A stretch of DNA of 40,160 nucleotides from Verrucomicrobia subdivision 3 bacterium UBA693 (GTDB taxonomy: Bacteria > Verrucomicrobiota > Verrucomicrobiia > Limisphaerales > UBA8199), in the NCBI GenBank assembly GCA_002298785.1, contig DBMR01000092.1, positions 43,488-83,647 of the forward strand, read 5' to 3'. The notes beneath the pieces are model-generated. The model was not told where the DNA came from. It saw nothing but the letters and a program-made list of their open reading frames with translations, and made no database searches. Position numbers and translations under genes: made by a program. Below are positions 1-9,012 of the stretch, one piece after another (position 1 is the stretch's first letter; every line of letters begins with the position of its first letter).

Positions 1-1999
1 AGTGCGCAAGCCGATGAGGCAATGGATGTTGCGTATAACGGCCTACGCGGAGCGACTATTGAGCGACCTGGAACACATCGATTGGAGCCATTCGCTGAAA
101 GAAATGCAGCGGAACTGGATCGGTCGTTCCGAAGGTGCTGAAGTGGATTTTGCTGTCCAGGGCAGCGCCGACAAAATCCGGGTCTTCACCACGCGACCTG
201 ACACTTTGTTCGGGGCCACTTACATGGTGTTGTCGCCCGAACATCACCTTGTGGACGTCATTACCACGCCCGCACAGCGCGAGGCGGTTCAAGCCTACAA
301 AGTCGCGGTGGCCAAAAAGTCCGATCTGGAAAGAACTGAACTTGCCAAAGAAAAGACCGGGGTCGCGACCGGAGCCAGTGCCATCAACCCTGTCACCGGC
401 CAGGCCATCCCGATCTGGATCGCTGATTACGTGCTCATCAGCTACGGAACCGGCGCGATTATGGCGGTGCCCGGCCATGACACGCGCGATTTCGAATTTG
501 CGACGTTGTTCAAATTGCCGATCGTCCAGGTGGTGCAACCGCCTGCCGGCCAGAACTGGCAGGGCTTTGTCGATGATGGAGTCGCCGTTAACTCGGCCAA
601 CGCCAGGATCTCCCTGGACGGGCTCTCCACTCCGGAAGCCAAAGCAAAAATAACCGCCTGGCTCCAAGCAGAGGGTCTTGGAGTGAAAACGGTGAACTTC
701 AAGTTGCGTGATTGGCTGTTCAGCCGACAGCGCTATTGGGGGGAACCGTTCCCGATCATCTGGAAACAGGACGCGGCCGGCAAAGCGTATCACGAGGCGC
801 TGCCGGAGAGTTCGTTGCCTGTTCTACCCCCGCAACTGGAAGACTACAAACCGACTGCCGACGGTCAGCCACCGCTGGCGCGAGCCACAGACTGGGTGCA
901 ATTGCCCAATGGCGTGGTCCGGGAAACGAATACCATGCCCCAGTGGGCAGGCAGTTGCTGGTACTATCTGCGCTACCTCGACGCGCACAACTCGGGTGAG
1001 TTTTGCACCTCTGCCGTCGAACGTTACTGGATGGGCACCGACGCTCCGGAAGGGGCAAAGACCACCCCCGGCGTCGACCTCTACGTCGGCGGGACCGAGC
1101 ATGCCGTGCTCCACCTGCTGTATGCCCGGTTCTGGCACAAAGTACTTTTCGACCTGGGCCATGTTTCAACGCCAGAACCGTTCTACAAGCTCATCAACCA
1201 GGGCCTGATCCTGGGTGAAGACGGCCAAAAAATGTCCAAGTCCCGCGGCAACGTCATCAATCCCGATGGCGTCCTGGCCGAATACGGGGCGGACGCGTTC
1301 CGGCTTTACGAAATGTTCATGGGGCCGCTCGAAATGACCAAGCCTTGGAATACCAAAGGCGTGGAAGGCGTTTATCGTTTCCTCGGCCGTGTCTGGCGCC
1401 TTTTCGTGGATGAACAAAGTGAAACGGATTATGAACAGAATTCTGCTGCCGATCCGTCGCGCGCCCTGGAGTTCTTTCAGCAGATTCGCTTGCACCAGGG
1501 CATTCAAGACACCCAAGCCACGCCGCAACAATTGAAGGCTTTGCACGCGTGCATTAAGAAGGTAACCGAAGACCTCGACGGCATGCGCTTCAACACCGCC
1601 ATCAGCGCCTTGATGGTGTTCGTCAATGAGGCCGTGGGGTGGCAAACCCGCCCTGCCTCGGTGCTTAAAGACTTCCTGGTGTTGCTGCAGCCATTTGCCC
1701 CGCACTTGGCGGAAGAACTTTGGAGCCGTTTGCAGACTGGGGCTGCGAGCCCGCGTTGCATGGCCTACATCGCCTGGCCAAGGTTCGACCCTGCATTGCT
1801 GGTGGAAGACACCATCGAGGTGCCTGTGCAAGTTAATGGCAAATTGCGGGACGTGCTCAAACTGCCCGCCGCCGCCACGCCAGCCGAGATTGAAGCGGCC
1901 GCCAAAGCATCCGAGAAAGCGCAGCCATTCCTCGCCGGCAAAACGATTAAGAAGGTGATCATCGTTCCAAAAAAGCTGGTAAACATTATCGCGGCCTGA
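1..1999 (+). CDS. leuS: leucyl-tRNA synthetase, 5'-truncated by the window edge
   Basis: Class I leucyl-tRNA synthetase charging tRNA-Leu in the cytoplasm. The frame is open from base 2, so the first ~200 residues, including the HIGH signature, lie outside the window; 665 residues remain of a usual ~820-870. Visible parts in order: end of the first catalytic segment (QWMLRITAYAERLL), the CP1 editing domain with the threonine-rich TTRPDTLFGATYMV and GTGAIMAVPGHD motifs, the KMSKS loop (GQKMSKSRGN), the anticodon-binding helices, and the C-terminal domain with VPVQVNGKLRD. The reading frame is intact to the stop. It is followed by a separate promoter-like site at 2030-2058, so it probably ends its own transcript, although no terminator is visible. 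The GTG at position 2 is an internal valine codon, not a start. Confidence 0.97.
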   Translation, partial: VRKPMRQWMLRITAYAERLLSDLEHIDWSHSLKEMQRNWIGRSEGAEVDFAVQGSADKIRVFTTRPDTLFGATYMVLSPEHHLVDVITTPAQREAVQAYKVAVAKKSDLERTELAKEKTGVATGASAINPVTGQAIPIWIADYVLISYGTGAIMAVPGHDTRDFEFATLFKLPIVQVVQPPAGQNWQGFVDDGVAVNSANARISLDGLSTPEAKAKITAWLQAEGLGVKTVNFKLRDWLFSRQRYWGEPFPIIWKQDAAGKAYHEALPESSLPVLPPQLEDYKPTADGQPPLARATDWVQLPNGVVRETNTMPQWAGSCWYYLRYLDAHNSGEFCTSAVERYWMGTDAPEGAKTTPGVDLYVGGTEHAVLHLLYARFWHKVLFDLGHVSTPEPFYKLINQGLILGEDGQKMSKSRGNVINPDGVLAEYGADAFRLYEMFMGPLEMTKPWNTKGVEGVYRFLGRVWRLFVDEQSETDYEQNSAADPSRALEFFQQIRLHQGIQDTQATPQQLKALHACIKKVTEDLDGMRFNTAISALMVFVNEAVGWQTRPASVLKDFLVLLQPFAPHLAEELWSRLQTGAASPRCMAYIAWPRFDPALLVEDTIEVPVQVNGKLRDVLKLPAAATPAEIEAAAKASEKAQPFLAGKTIKKVIIVPKKLVNIIAA

Positions 2000-2029
2000 T
2001 TTACGTCGCCGCCCGGCTCGATTTACGGA

Positions 2030-2058
2030 TTGAGCTTCAAAGCGCGCGATGCTACGCT
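2030..2058 (+). promoter_or_regulatory. candidate promoter for a leaderless transcript
   Basis: TTGAGC (2030-2035) and TACGCT (2053-2058) are separated by 17 bp, a sigma70-type layout with a TA...T minus-10. Only six bases separate the minus-10 hexamer from the GTG at 2065, so transcription would begin at or next to the start codon. The same geometry occurs at 31070-31099. Seen by eye, with no expression data. Confidence 0.4.
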
Positions 2059-2064
2059 GTCCAC

Positions 2065-2193
2065 GTGATCCGTCTGACCAGACAGGAATGGAAGGTTCTC
2101 GGTCTGCTGTTGTTTTTGTTGGCTACGGGATTAGTCGCGAGATCCTGGAAGGACTCGCACCCTGCCAAAAACACGGCCGGCTCACACCCATAA
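2065..2193 (+). CDS. small single-pass membrane protein (42 aa)
   Basis: A GTG-initiated ORF of 42 codons. It reads MIRLTRQEWKVLGLLLFL and continues into a hydrophobic segment (about residues 11-24), then a short charged tail ending in SHP. The layout, a basic N-terminus with 'LTRQE' followed by one membrane helix, resembles the N-terminal anchor of small verrucomicrobial proteins related to ComEA-type leaders, but no helix-hairpin-helix domain follows. The stop at 2191-2193 lies one base before the ATG of the next gene, so the two are very likely translationally coupled. An overlapping 60-codon ORF from 2049 in another frame has no hydrophobic pattern and overlaps the next gene, so this frame is preferred. 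Function unknown. Confidence 0.6.
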   Translation: MIRLTRQEWKVLGLLLFLLATGLVARSWKDSHPAKNTAGSHP

Positions 2194-2194
2194 A

Positions 2195-2620
2195 ATGCAC
2201 GAAGTCAGTTTCGATGAGGCCTTGGAATTAATCCGGGGCAAAGACCCGCGCTATGCGCGGGACTGTTACCTATTCATTCGTGAAGCCCTGGACCACACCC
2301 AAAAAACCATCGGGAAAGACAATCGCGGTCGCATCCGGCACGTAAGCGGCCAGGAACTGCTGGGGGGCATCCGGGATTACGCCCTGGCCCAATTCGGGCC
2401 CATGGCCATTACCGTCCTCGAAGAGTGGGGAATTCACCAATGCCAGGATTTCGGCAACATGGTTTTCAACATGGTAGAAATCGGTCTGCTGGCCAAAACC
2501 GAGAAGGACAGCCAGGCCGATTTTGAGGACGGTTACGATTTCTACGAGGCGTTCCGCAAGCCTTTCCTGCCCAATTCGAAACTAACCAGCCCGCCCAATG
2601 ACGTGAAGACCAGGGCTTAA
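2195..2620 (+). CDS. Minf_1886-like PVC-restricted conserved protein
   Basis: A 141-aa soluble protein beginning MHEVSFDEALELIRGKDPRY, with internal YLFIREALDHTQK and the segment GMRDYAL-like GIRDYALAQFGPMA followed by VLEEWGIH. This pattern matches what I recall of the small family of unknown function conserved in Verrucomicrobia and Planctomycetes (Minf_1886 type). No signal peptide or membrane segment is visible, so it is probably cytoplasmic. The start sits one base after the stop of the 42-aa membrane peptide, which suggests the pair is made together and may interact. No catalytic motif can be picked out. The family assignment is from recall; the function is unknown in general. Confidence 0.8.
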   Translation: MHEVSFDEALELIRGKDPRYARDCYLFIREALDHTQKTIGKDNRGRIRHVSGQELLGGIRDYALAQFGPMAITVLEEWGIHQCQDFGNMVFNMVEIGLLAKTEKDSQADFEDGYDFYEAFRKPFLPNSKLTSPPNDVKTRA

Positions 2621-2699
2621 CCAGGCCGAGCATTCCTTACCGAGCCCCTCTCCGGCGGCCCGCCAACCGCATCTTCCCCGTCCGCATCCAAAAATTATT

Positions 2700-5255
2700 A
2701 TGACCGCCCCCAGTTTACCGACGAACCCCGAATTGCCAGCCATTCCCCCGGGAGTACTTTTAACCCGGCTGGAAAACGGTTTGACGATCATCGTCAAAGA
2801 GGATCGAAGTGCGCCGGTGGTATCCGCACAGGCCTGGTGCATGGCCGGCAGCATTCATGAAGGCAAATGGCTGGGAGCAGGGTTGTCGCACGTGCTGGAG
2901 CACATGCTCTTTAAAGGGACCACCACCAGGCCCGGGGCGCGTATCGATCAGGAGGTCCAGGCTGCCGGCGGCTACATGAATGCCTATACCTCATTTGACC
3001 GCACGGTTTATCACATCGATGCTCCGAATACCGGCGCCACGGTGGCGGTGGACATCCTCTGTGACATCATGCAGCACGCCAGCCTCCCCCCCGATGAACT
3101 GCAAAAAGAAAAGCAGGTAATCCTGAGGGAAATGGACATGAACGTGGATGACCCGGGCCGACGGGCGAGCCGGCGCCTGTTCGAAACGGCCTACACCCAC
3201 AGTCCCTATCGCTTCACCGTCATTGGTTATCCGGATATCTTCAACGAGCTAAAGGCGGAGGATATCCATGGTTACTACCAGGAAAAGTACGCACCCAACA
3301 ATGTCTTCTTTGTTGTCACCGGCGACATCATCGCGGCCACCGTTGTGGAACAGATTCGGGAGGCATACCGTCAGACCAAAGCCCGGGCCGCAGCGCCGGT
3401 CTACCTCCCCGAAGAACCGCGTCAAACCGCGCCGCGCGAAATCGTGGAGGAAGCGGCCATCGAGGTTGGCTATTTGCACTTTGCCTGGCACATACCGGAT
3501 ATCCGCCACCCGGACACTGCCGCCCTGGATGTGCTGGCCGTGCTCCTCGGCAGCGGGCGAAGCTCCCGGTTGTATCAACGGGTGCGCGAGAAGCAGGGTT
3601 TGGCCCATTCCGCTGACGCCTGGTTGTACAGCCCTGGCGGCCCCGGGCTGTTCGGCATGTCCGCGATCGTGGATGCCGACAAATACCCGGGGGCGCGCCA
3701 GGCCATGCTGGCGGAGGTGGAAGAACTGCGCCACCGACAGGTTTCAGCCGCAGAGTTGGCCAAAGCCGTGAAACAGTTCATCTCGGCCTCACTGGCCACG
3801 CGTAAGACCATGCAGGGCCAGGCTCAGGATCTCGGCGGCAGTTGGCTGGCGGCGAATGACCTTAATTTTTCTGAACGTTACCTGGCGGCTGTCAAGCGCG
3901 TCACTCCGGAGGACCTCCAGCGCGTCGCGATTCGATATTTATCACCCGAGAATCGCACCACTTATGCCCTGCTCCCCGCGGGAAATAATCCAGTCGTGGC
4001 GGTGGGCGAAACCGGCTTTTGCCAGGCACCAGTGCGGAAACTGGATCTCCCGAACGGATTGCGTCTGCTGCTGAAGGAGGACCATCGTCTGCCCTTCGTG
4101 GAGTTCCGCGCCGTGTTTCGTGGCGGAGTCATGGCCGAAACCGCTGAAAACAGCGGCATCACACAAATGACGGGCAAGTTGCTGCTCAAAGGCACCACTT
4201 CCCGTAGCGCAGAGGATATCGCCCTGGCCATCGAGTCGGTGGGAGGCTCCATCGATACCTATGGCGGTAACAACAGCTTTGGCGTGAACGCCGAGGTTTT
4301 GAACGGCGACTTTGCCACCGGTCTTGATCTGGTATTCGACGTGATTCGCAACCCGCGGTTTCCGGGTGAATCACTGGAACGCGAACGCGAAGTACAACTG
4401 GCCACGATCCGGGCCCAGCGGGATCACCTGCTCCAAAGTGCCTTCAAATCCATGCGCCGCGCCTTGTTTGGCGCCTGCGGCTACGGCCTGGACGTCCTCG
4501 GTTCCGAAGAAAGCGTCAATGCGCTGCGCCAGTCCGATCTCCAGCAATTTCACCAGGAATTTGTACGACCAACCAATTGTGTGCTGGCAATTTACGGAGA
4601 CATTGATCCTGAAGCGGTGGAACGCGCCGTGAAGACAGCCACCGCCGATTGGCAAGGTTCGGGCCCGGTGGGCAATTTCGAGAACGGCCAGGTCACGGAG
4701 CTCAAATCCATCGAGCGAGTTTCGGAAAAGCACGACAAGAAACAAGCTGTTCTGGTGATCGGCTTCCGTGGGGCCACCCTGAAAAGTCCGGATCGATACG
4801 CACTCGATATCCTCCAGGAGGCGTGCAGCGATCTTGGCTCACGGCTTTTCCTTCGCATCCGGGAACAGCTTGGGCTCGCCTACTTTGTAGGCGCGCAGAA
4901 CTTCATCGGCGTCACCCCGGGATTTTTTGCTCTTTATGCCGGCACCGCCCCGGAGCAGGCGGCGCAAGTGGAGTCCGAATTGCTGCAGGAAGCGGCCAAT
5001 CTGCGCGAAGAAGGGCTCACGCAAGAAGAGTTGCAGCGCGCCAAAGCCAAGATCATTGGACAACACAAAATTGCGCGGCAAGACCTGGGTGGCGTGGCCA
5101 TGACCCACGCGCTCGATGAGTTGTACGGACTCGGTTACAGCTATAACGACGCCGAGGATGCCCGCTATGAAGCGGTCACTCTCGACCAGGTGCGAGCGGC
5201 CGCTCGCAAATATCTTACCGCCGAGGCGCTCGTCGTCACGGTGCTCAGTCCGTAA
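2700..5255 (+). CDS. fused two-domain M16 (insulinase/MPP-like) zinc metallopeptidase
   Basis: An 851-aa protein containing two M16 units in tandem. The first unit (about residues 15-430) has the inverted zinc motif HVLEH at residues 64-68, with the third ligand expected in the VILREMDM helix. The second unit (about 440-851) aligns around NGLRLLLKEDHRLPF but has ITQMTGKLL where the zinc motif should be. It is therefore a non-catalytic partner that keeps the late arginine/tyrosine segment (SRLFLRIREQLGLAYF). The arrangement mimics the catalytic and non-catalytic subunits of mitochondrial processing peptidase joined in one chain, as in PqqL-type proteins. Such enzymes degrade peptides inside a two-halved chamber. 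No signal peptide is evident, so export is uncertain. It stands alone between the Minf_1886-like gene and an MFS gene. Confidence 0.93.
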   Translation: MTAPSLPTNPELPAIPPGVLLTRLENGLTIIVKEDRSAPVVSAQAWCMAGSIHEGKWLGAGLSHVLEHMLFKGTTTRPGARIDQEVQAAGGYMNAYTSFDRTVYHIDAPNTGATVAVDILCDIMQHASLPPDELQKEKQVILREMDMNVDDPGRRASRRLFETAYTHSPYRFTVIGYPDIFNELKAEDIHGYYQEKYAPNNVFFVVTGDIIAATVVEQIREAYRQTKARAAAPVYLPEEPRQTAPREIVEEAAIEVGYLHFAWHIPDIRHPDTAALDVLAVLLGSGRSSRLYQRVREKQGLAHSADAWLYSPGGPGLFGMSAIVDADKYPGARQAMLAEVEELRHRQVSAAELAKAVKQFISASLATRKTMQGQAQDLGGSWLAANDLNFSERYLAAVKRVTPEDLQRVAIRYLSPENRTTYALLPAGNNPVVAVGETGFCQAPVRKLDLPNGLRLLLKEDHRLPFVEFRAVFRGGVMAETAENSGITQMTGKLLLKGTTSRSAEDIALAIESVGGSIDTYGGNNSFGVNAEVLNGDFATGLDLVFDVIRNPRFPGESLEREREVQLATIRAQRDHLLQSAFKSMRRALFGACGYGLDVLGSEESVNALRQSDLQQFHQEFVRPTNCVLAIYGDIDPEAVERAVKTATADWQGSGPVGNFENGQVTELKSIERVSEKHDKKQAVLVIGFRGATLKSPDRYALDILQEACSDLGSRLFLRIREQLGLAYFVGAQNFIGVTPGFFALYAGTAPEQAAQVESELLQEAANLREEGLTQEELQRAKAKIIGQHKIARQDLGGVAMTHALDELYGLGYSYNDAEDARYEAVTLDQVRAAARKYLTAEALVVTVLSP

Positions 5256-5357
5256 ATCGAGCTCTTGCGAATCCGGAACTGCCGCTCCATTCGCCGGCCT
5301 TAAGAATCCCGCGAGATTCGACTTGCGTTGCGCCTCGGTAGTTTGTCCTTTGTGCCG

Positions 5358-6626
5358 ATGCAAACGGACGTCTCCGTAACCATCCCTGCTGCCGCGGCCA
5401 CCGCACGCACCCGCGCGCAATGGATGGTCCTGCTCGCGGCTTTTCTGGGGTGGATGTTTGACGGAGTCGAACAGGGCATTTTCCCGTTGGTTGCTCGACC
5501 CGCCTTGCAGGATCTGTTGGGGGTCGAATCCGACAAACTTATCGGCACATGGATGGGCTGGATCACCGCGCTGTTTCTGCTCGGCGCTGCCGCCGGAGGC
5601 CTGGTGTTCGGCTGGCTGGGGGACCGACTCGGCCGCGTCCGCTCCATGATGCTCAGCATCCTCGCCTATTCCCTTTTCACCGGATGCATTTATTTCGCAA
5701 CCGCGCCGTGGCATCTCGGACTCTTCCGGTTTCTCGCCGCGGTTGGCATGGGTGGAGAATGGTCGCTCGGCGTCGCATTGGTAATGGAATGCTGGCCGGA
5801 AGGCAAACGTCCGCTGCTGGCCGGAGCCATCGGCGCGGCGGCTAATCTCGGCTTCGGCCTCGTAGGCGCCCTGGGAGCAGCGTTCAGCGTGACCCGGGAC
5901 TCCTGGCGCTGGGTGATGCTCGCTGGTGCCGCCCCTGCCCTGCTCTGCCTGTTTATCGCTTATTTCGTGCCGGAGTCCGAACGCTGGAAATCCTCCGTCC
6001 GCAGTGCGGCGGCCACGCCTTTGCGCGAGGTGTTCTCCCAGCGATTGTGGAAGAACACCGCCATTGGCATTATGGTCGCCTCCATCGTCCTCATTGGCAC
6101 CTGGGGATCAGTCCAATGGTTACCTTCCTGGGCGGACCAACTGACCAAAGGAAAGATTAATAACGCCAAAGGCCTCACCCAAATGCTTTCGGCCCTCGGT
6201 GCCATTATTGGCTGCTTCGTCGGCCCGTGGATTGGCGGCCGCATGGGCCGCCGTCCCGCCTATTTCATCCTTTGCCTGGTGTCCCTGCTGAGTTGTGCCT
6301 TTCTGTTTCGTCACGTCGAAGCATACGGCCCGCTGTTTCTGCTAATGGCGCTGCTGGTGGGAGGAGCTACAGCCGCCTTTTTTGGGTGGCTTCCGTTATA
6401 TCTTCCAGAGTTGTTTCCCACGCGGGTTCGCGCCACCGGCCAGGGTATCTGTTACAATACCGGCCGCATTTTCGCCGCCGTAGGCGCAGTGCAAATGGGA
6501 CTGCTTATGCGCTACTATGAAGGCAGCTATGCGCGCGCTGGCGCCACGATTACCCTGATTTACGGCGTGGGAATGATCATCATCTGGCTGGCACCCGAGA
6601 CCAGGGGCAAGCCACTGCCGGATTAG
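5358..6626 (+). CDS. major facilitator superfamily transporter
   Basis: A 422-aa polytopic inner-membrane carrier with about 12 hydrophobic segments. The MFS signature between TM2 and TM3 is visible as GWLGDRLGRVRSM, and an MGGEWSLGVALVMECWP segment typical of the organic-acid and sugar porter branches follows. TM1 carries an acidic 'FDGVEQGIF' motif, common in acid:H+ symporters. I chose the ATG at 5358; a TTG at 5328 would add ten unconvincing residues. The enolase-superfamily gene starts five bases after this stop, so the two form an operon and the transporter probably imports that enzyme's substrate, perhaps a sugar acid or dipeptide. The substrate itself cannot be read from the sequence. 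Confidence 0.9.
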   Translation: MQTDVSVTIPAAAATARTRAQWMVLLAAFLGWMFDGVEQGIFPLVARPALQDLLGVESDKLIGTWMGWITALFLLGAAAGGLVFGWLGDRLGRVRSMMLSILAYSLFTGCIYFATAPWHLGLFRFLAAVGMGGEWSLGVALVMECWPEGKRPLLAGAIGAAANLGFGLVGALGAAFSVTRDSWRWVMLAGAAPALLCLFIAYFVPESERWKSSVRSAAATPLREVFSQRLWKNTAIGIMVASIVLIGTWGSVQWLPSWADQLTKGKINNAKGLTQMLSALGAIIGCFVGPWIGGRMGRRPAYFILCLVSLLSCAFLFRHVEAYGPLFLLMALLVGGATAAFFGWLPLYLPELFPTRVRATGQGICYNTGRIFAAVGAVQMGLLMRYYEGSYARAGATITLIYGVGMIIIWLAPETRGKPLPD

Positions 6627-6631
6627 CTCCT

Positions 6632-8041
6632 GTGCCCCTCCGGATTCAAAAAGTCACCGGGTTGCGCTTGTGGTTTCTGCCCGTGCAGACTCGCATTCCC
6701 CTGAAATTCGGCACGGAAATACTGACTTCCGTCGTTTGCGCGCGGGTCTGGATTCGAGTTCGTGGAATCGATGGAACCCCGGCCGAGGGTTGGGGCGAGA
6801 CGCCTTTGAGCGTGCAGTGGGTTTGGCCCTCCAGCTTGCCGTTCTTCCGCCGCCAGGAACGCTTGCAGCAATTCTGCCGGGAACTGGCGCAGTCCTTCGC
6901 ATCGGTCGACCTGGCGGGACACCCTCTTGTCATCGGGCACGACTTTCAGCAACAGCAATTGTCAGTACTGCTGGAAAAATTCAACCGCCCAACCCCCTCC
7001 ACCCCCGATACGCTTCAGGACAACCTGCCCTGGCTGGCGGCCCTGGTGTGTCTTTCTCCTTTTGATCTGGCGCTGCACGATGCCTTTGGACAACTCGCAG
7101 GCCGCCCGACTTACGAACTATACGGGCCTGAGACGCTGGAACCTGACCTCGCCTGTTTGCTCGAACCCGCCGCGCCCTTCCGTTGCCGATATCCAAACGA
7201 CTTCTTCATCTCCCGACCATCCTGGTCGCTACCTGTGTGGCACCTGGTAGGTGGCCTGGACCCTTTGACATCCAAAGAGCTGGTGGGCGATGAACCGAAG
7301 GATGGCGAACCCCTGCTGCTGGCGGATTGGATAAAGAGGGACGGCCTCCAGTGCTTGAAGATCAAATTGCGGGGCAACGACGCCGCATGGGATTACCAAC
7401 GATTGTCCCAGGTCGGGGCCATCGGTCGAGCCAATGGTGTGCAACATTTGTCCGCGGACTTCAACTGCACCGTGACGGACCCCGCATATGTGAACGAGAT
7501 TCTGGACGACTTGGCGCTCTGGGAACCAGAGACCTTTCAGAGCATTCTCTACGTGGAACAACCCTTTCCTTACGATCTCGAACGCAACCCCCTGAATGTC
7601 CATTCAGTAAGCCGCCGGAAGCCGCTGTTTCTGGACGAAAGCGCTCACGATTGGCGCATGATCCGATTAGGGAAGGAACTGGGTTGGACCGGGGTGGCCC
7701 TCAAGACCTGCAAGACCCAGACGGGCGCCATCCTAAGCGCTTGTTGGGCCAAAGCCAACGGGCTGCAGCTTATGGTGCAGGATTTGACGAATCCCATGCT
7801 GGCGCAAATCCCTCATGTGCAACTGGCCGCCCGAGTGGGAACCATCATGGGAGTGGAAAGCAACGCGATGCAGTTTTACCCGGCGGCGTCCGCCCCTGAA
7901 GCCGCTGTTCATCCCGGGCTGTATCAGCGCCGTAAAGGAGTGCTGGATTGGTCCACCGCCGCCGGGCCAGGTTTCGGTTACCAGGTCCAGCGCATCGCTC
8001 GCAACTTGCCAGAACCTGCGGTCGCATGGGGTGAATGGTGA
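6632..8041 (+). CDS. enolase-superfamily enzyme (mandelate racemase / muconate lactonizing type)
   Basis: A 469-aa protein with the capping-domain plus TIM-barrel layout of the enolase superfamily. In order: KIKLRG with the K-x-K catalytic lysines, metal ligands at LSADFN (Asp), YVEQPF (Glu) and LFLDES (Asp), then a basic ALKTCKTQTGAIL strand. Members abstract the proton alpha to a carboxylate from acid sugars, dipeptides or aromatic acids using a Mg2+ ion. The chain is longer than the usual 350-420 residues because of extra N-terminal and insertion sequence around residues 75-190. GTG start at 6632, five bases after the transporter stop. The lysine-based general base fits the MLE/AEE-like branches better than the histidine-using mandelate racemase branch, but no substrate can be assigned. 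Confidence 0.85.
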   Translation: MPLRIQKVTGLRLWFLPVQTRIPLKFGTEILTSVVCARVWIRVRGIDGTPAEGWGETPLSVQWVWPSSLPFFRRQERLQQFCRELAQSFASVDLAGHPLVIGHDFQQQQLSVLLEKFNRPTPSTPDTLQDNLPWLAALVCLSPFDLALHDAFGQLAGRPTYELYGPETLEPDLACLLEPAAPFRCRYPNDFFISRPSWSLPVWHLVGGLDPLTSKELVGDEPKDGEPLLLADWIKRDGLQCLKIKLRGNDAAWDYQRLSQVGAIGRANGVQHLSADFNCTVTDPAYVNEILDDLALWEPETFQSILYVEQPFPYDLERNPLNVHSVSRRKPLFLDESAHDWRMIRLGKELGWTGVALKTCKTQTGAILSACWAKANGLQLMVQDLTNPMLAQIPHVQLAARVGTIMGVESNAMQFYPAASAPEAAVHPGLYQRRKGVLDWSTAAGPGFGYQVQRIARNLPEPAVAWGEW

Positions 8042-8396
8042 ACCCAATCTCACGGGCACTGAAAGAGGCAGGTAGAGGTGTCAGAAAACAACAAGGGTCG
8101 GCATAAACCCATGGAATTTTGAGGGCCACTAACGCCACGTTCCAGGATCATGTCGACCCAATGCAAACTACGCCCTGGCGCTAAAATCACAAGCGGCATT
8201 TTTTCAAAATCTTTCTCCTCCGTGCAATCGTCGCCAACCGGGGCGCGTTACCGGACGGAGGCTGCCGCTCCCAAGCGTTATGGATCGTCAAGGGATCAAC
8301 TCCACCACAGATGCGCATTGCCACCGATTTCGCTAATTGCTACAAACAACTGGCATTTGCGGATACATTCCTGAATGAATCTGCACCATTCCTGAT
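8042..8396 (+). other. 355-bp intergenic region with a short direct repeat
   Basis: No convincing gene. A 74-codon ORF at 8150-8374 has no recognisable pattern and was left out. Two copies of CATTCCTGA lie at 8367-8375 and 8387-8395, 20 bp apart, the second ending one base before the lipoprotein ATG at 8397. They could be an operator on one face of the helix or coincidence. No clear promoter, terminator hairpin or RNA gene was found. Confidence 0.4.
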
Positions 8397-8969
8397 ATGA
8401 AAAAAAACCTTACGCAGTGGCTGGGCCTGGGACTGGGAATGTGTCTGCTCGCAGGATGCGCCGGCCAGAAATTTCAGGCGGTTCCATCCGGCTTCCTCTC
8501 CACCTACGAGCATCTCAAGCCAGTCGACACCATGACGTGGCGCTATGTGGATGCGCCCCGACTAGCCATCTATACCCAGTTCAAAATTGCGCCGGTGGAG
8601 ATCCTGGTGAAGAACTACAATGGCCGCCCCGTCACTCCGGAACAGAAGCAGAGAATGGCCGATTACATTCGGTCTTCCGTTATCGCCGCCCTCGAAAAGA
8701 GCTACGCCATCGTCGATGGCCCTTCTCCGGAAACAGCGGAAATCCGAATCGCCGTTACCGATGCCTATAAAGCCGACAACCGACTCGGCATCAGTGTGGA
8801 AGGGGAAATACAGGACTCCCTGTCATCGGCACAGGTTGCCGCCGTCATGCGAGCCGGCCTTGGGGAACGCTACCTTGGGGACTGGTGGGACGCCACCAGC
8901 GCACGCCAAATCATTGACCGCTGGACGCATGGACTGCGCCAGGCGATTGACACCGCCCATGTGTGGTAA
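8397..8969 (+). CDS. DUF3313-like lipoprotein
   Basis: A 190-aa protein with a type II signal peptide: MKKNLTQW, a hydrophobic stretch, then the lipobox LLAGC with the modified cysteine at residue 22. After it comes a pattern typical of DUF3313 proteins: GFLSTYEHLKP, a WRYV strand, then Y..FKIAPVEIL and a C-terminal IIDRWTHGLRQAI helix. These are small outer-membrane or periplasmic lipoproteins of unknown function. Another putative lipoprotein and a DUF481-like barrel follow on the same strand, which suggests an envelope-related block. Family call by recall. Confidence 0.8.
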   Translation: MKKNLTQWLGLGLGMCLLAGCAGQKFQAVPSGFLSTYEHLKPVDTMTWRYVDAPRLAIYTQFKIAPVEILVKNYNGRPVTPEQKQRMADYIRSSVIAALEKSYAIVDGPSPETAEIRIAVTDAYKADNRLGISVEGEIQDSLSSAQVAAVMRAGLGERYLGDWWDATSARQIIDRWTHGLRQAIDTAHVW

Positions 8970-9012
8970 CGGACGAACGAATCCTGGTCTAAATAAGGCA
9001 CATCTAATACCT

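Noticed and set aside
4839..5714. 291-codon minus-strand ORF spanning the end of the M16 gene and the start of the MFS gene
   Set aside because: Crosses two well-supported genes and shows no recognisable domain.
8150..8374. 74-codon ORF in the gap before the DUF3313-like gene
   Set aside because: Ser/Arg-rich with no family pattern, no coupling and no ribosome-binding site.
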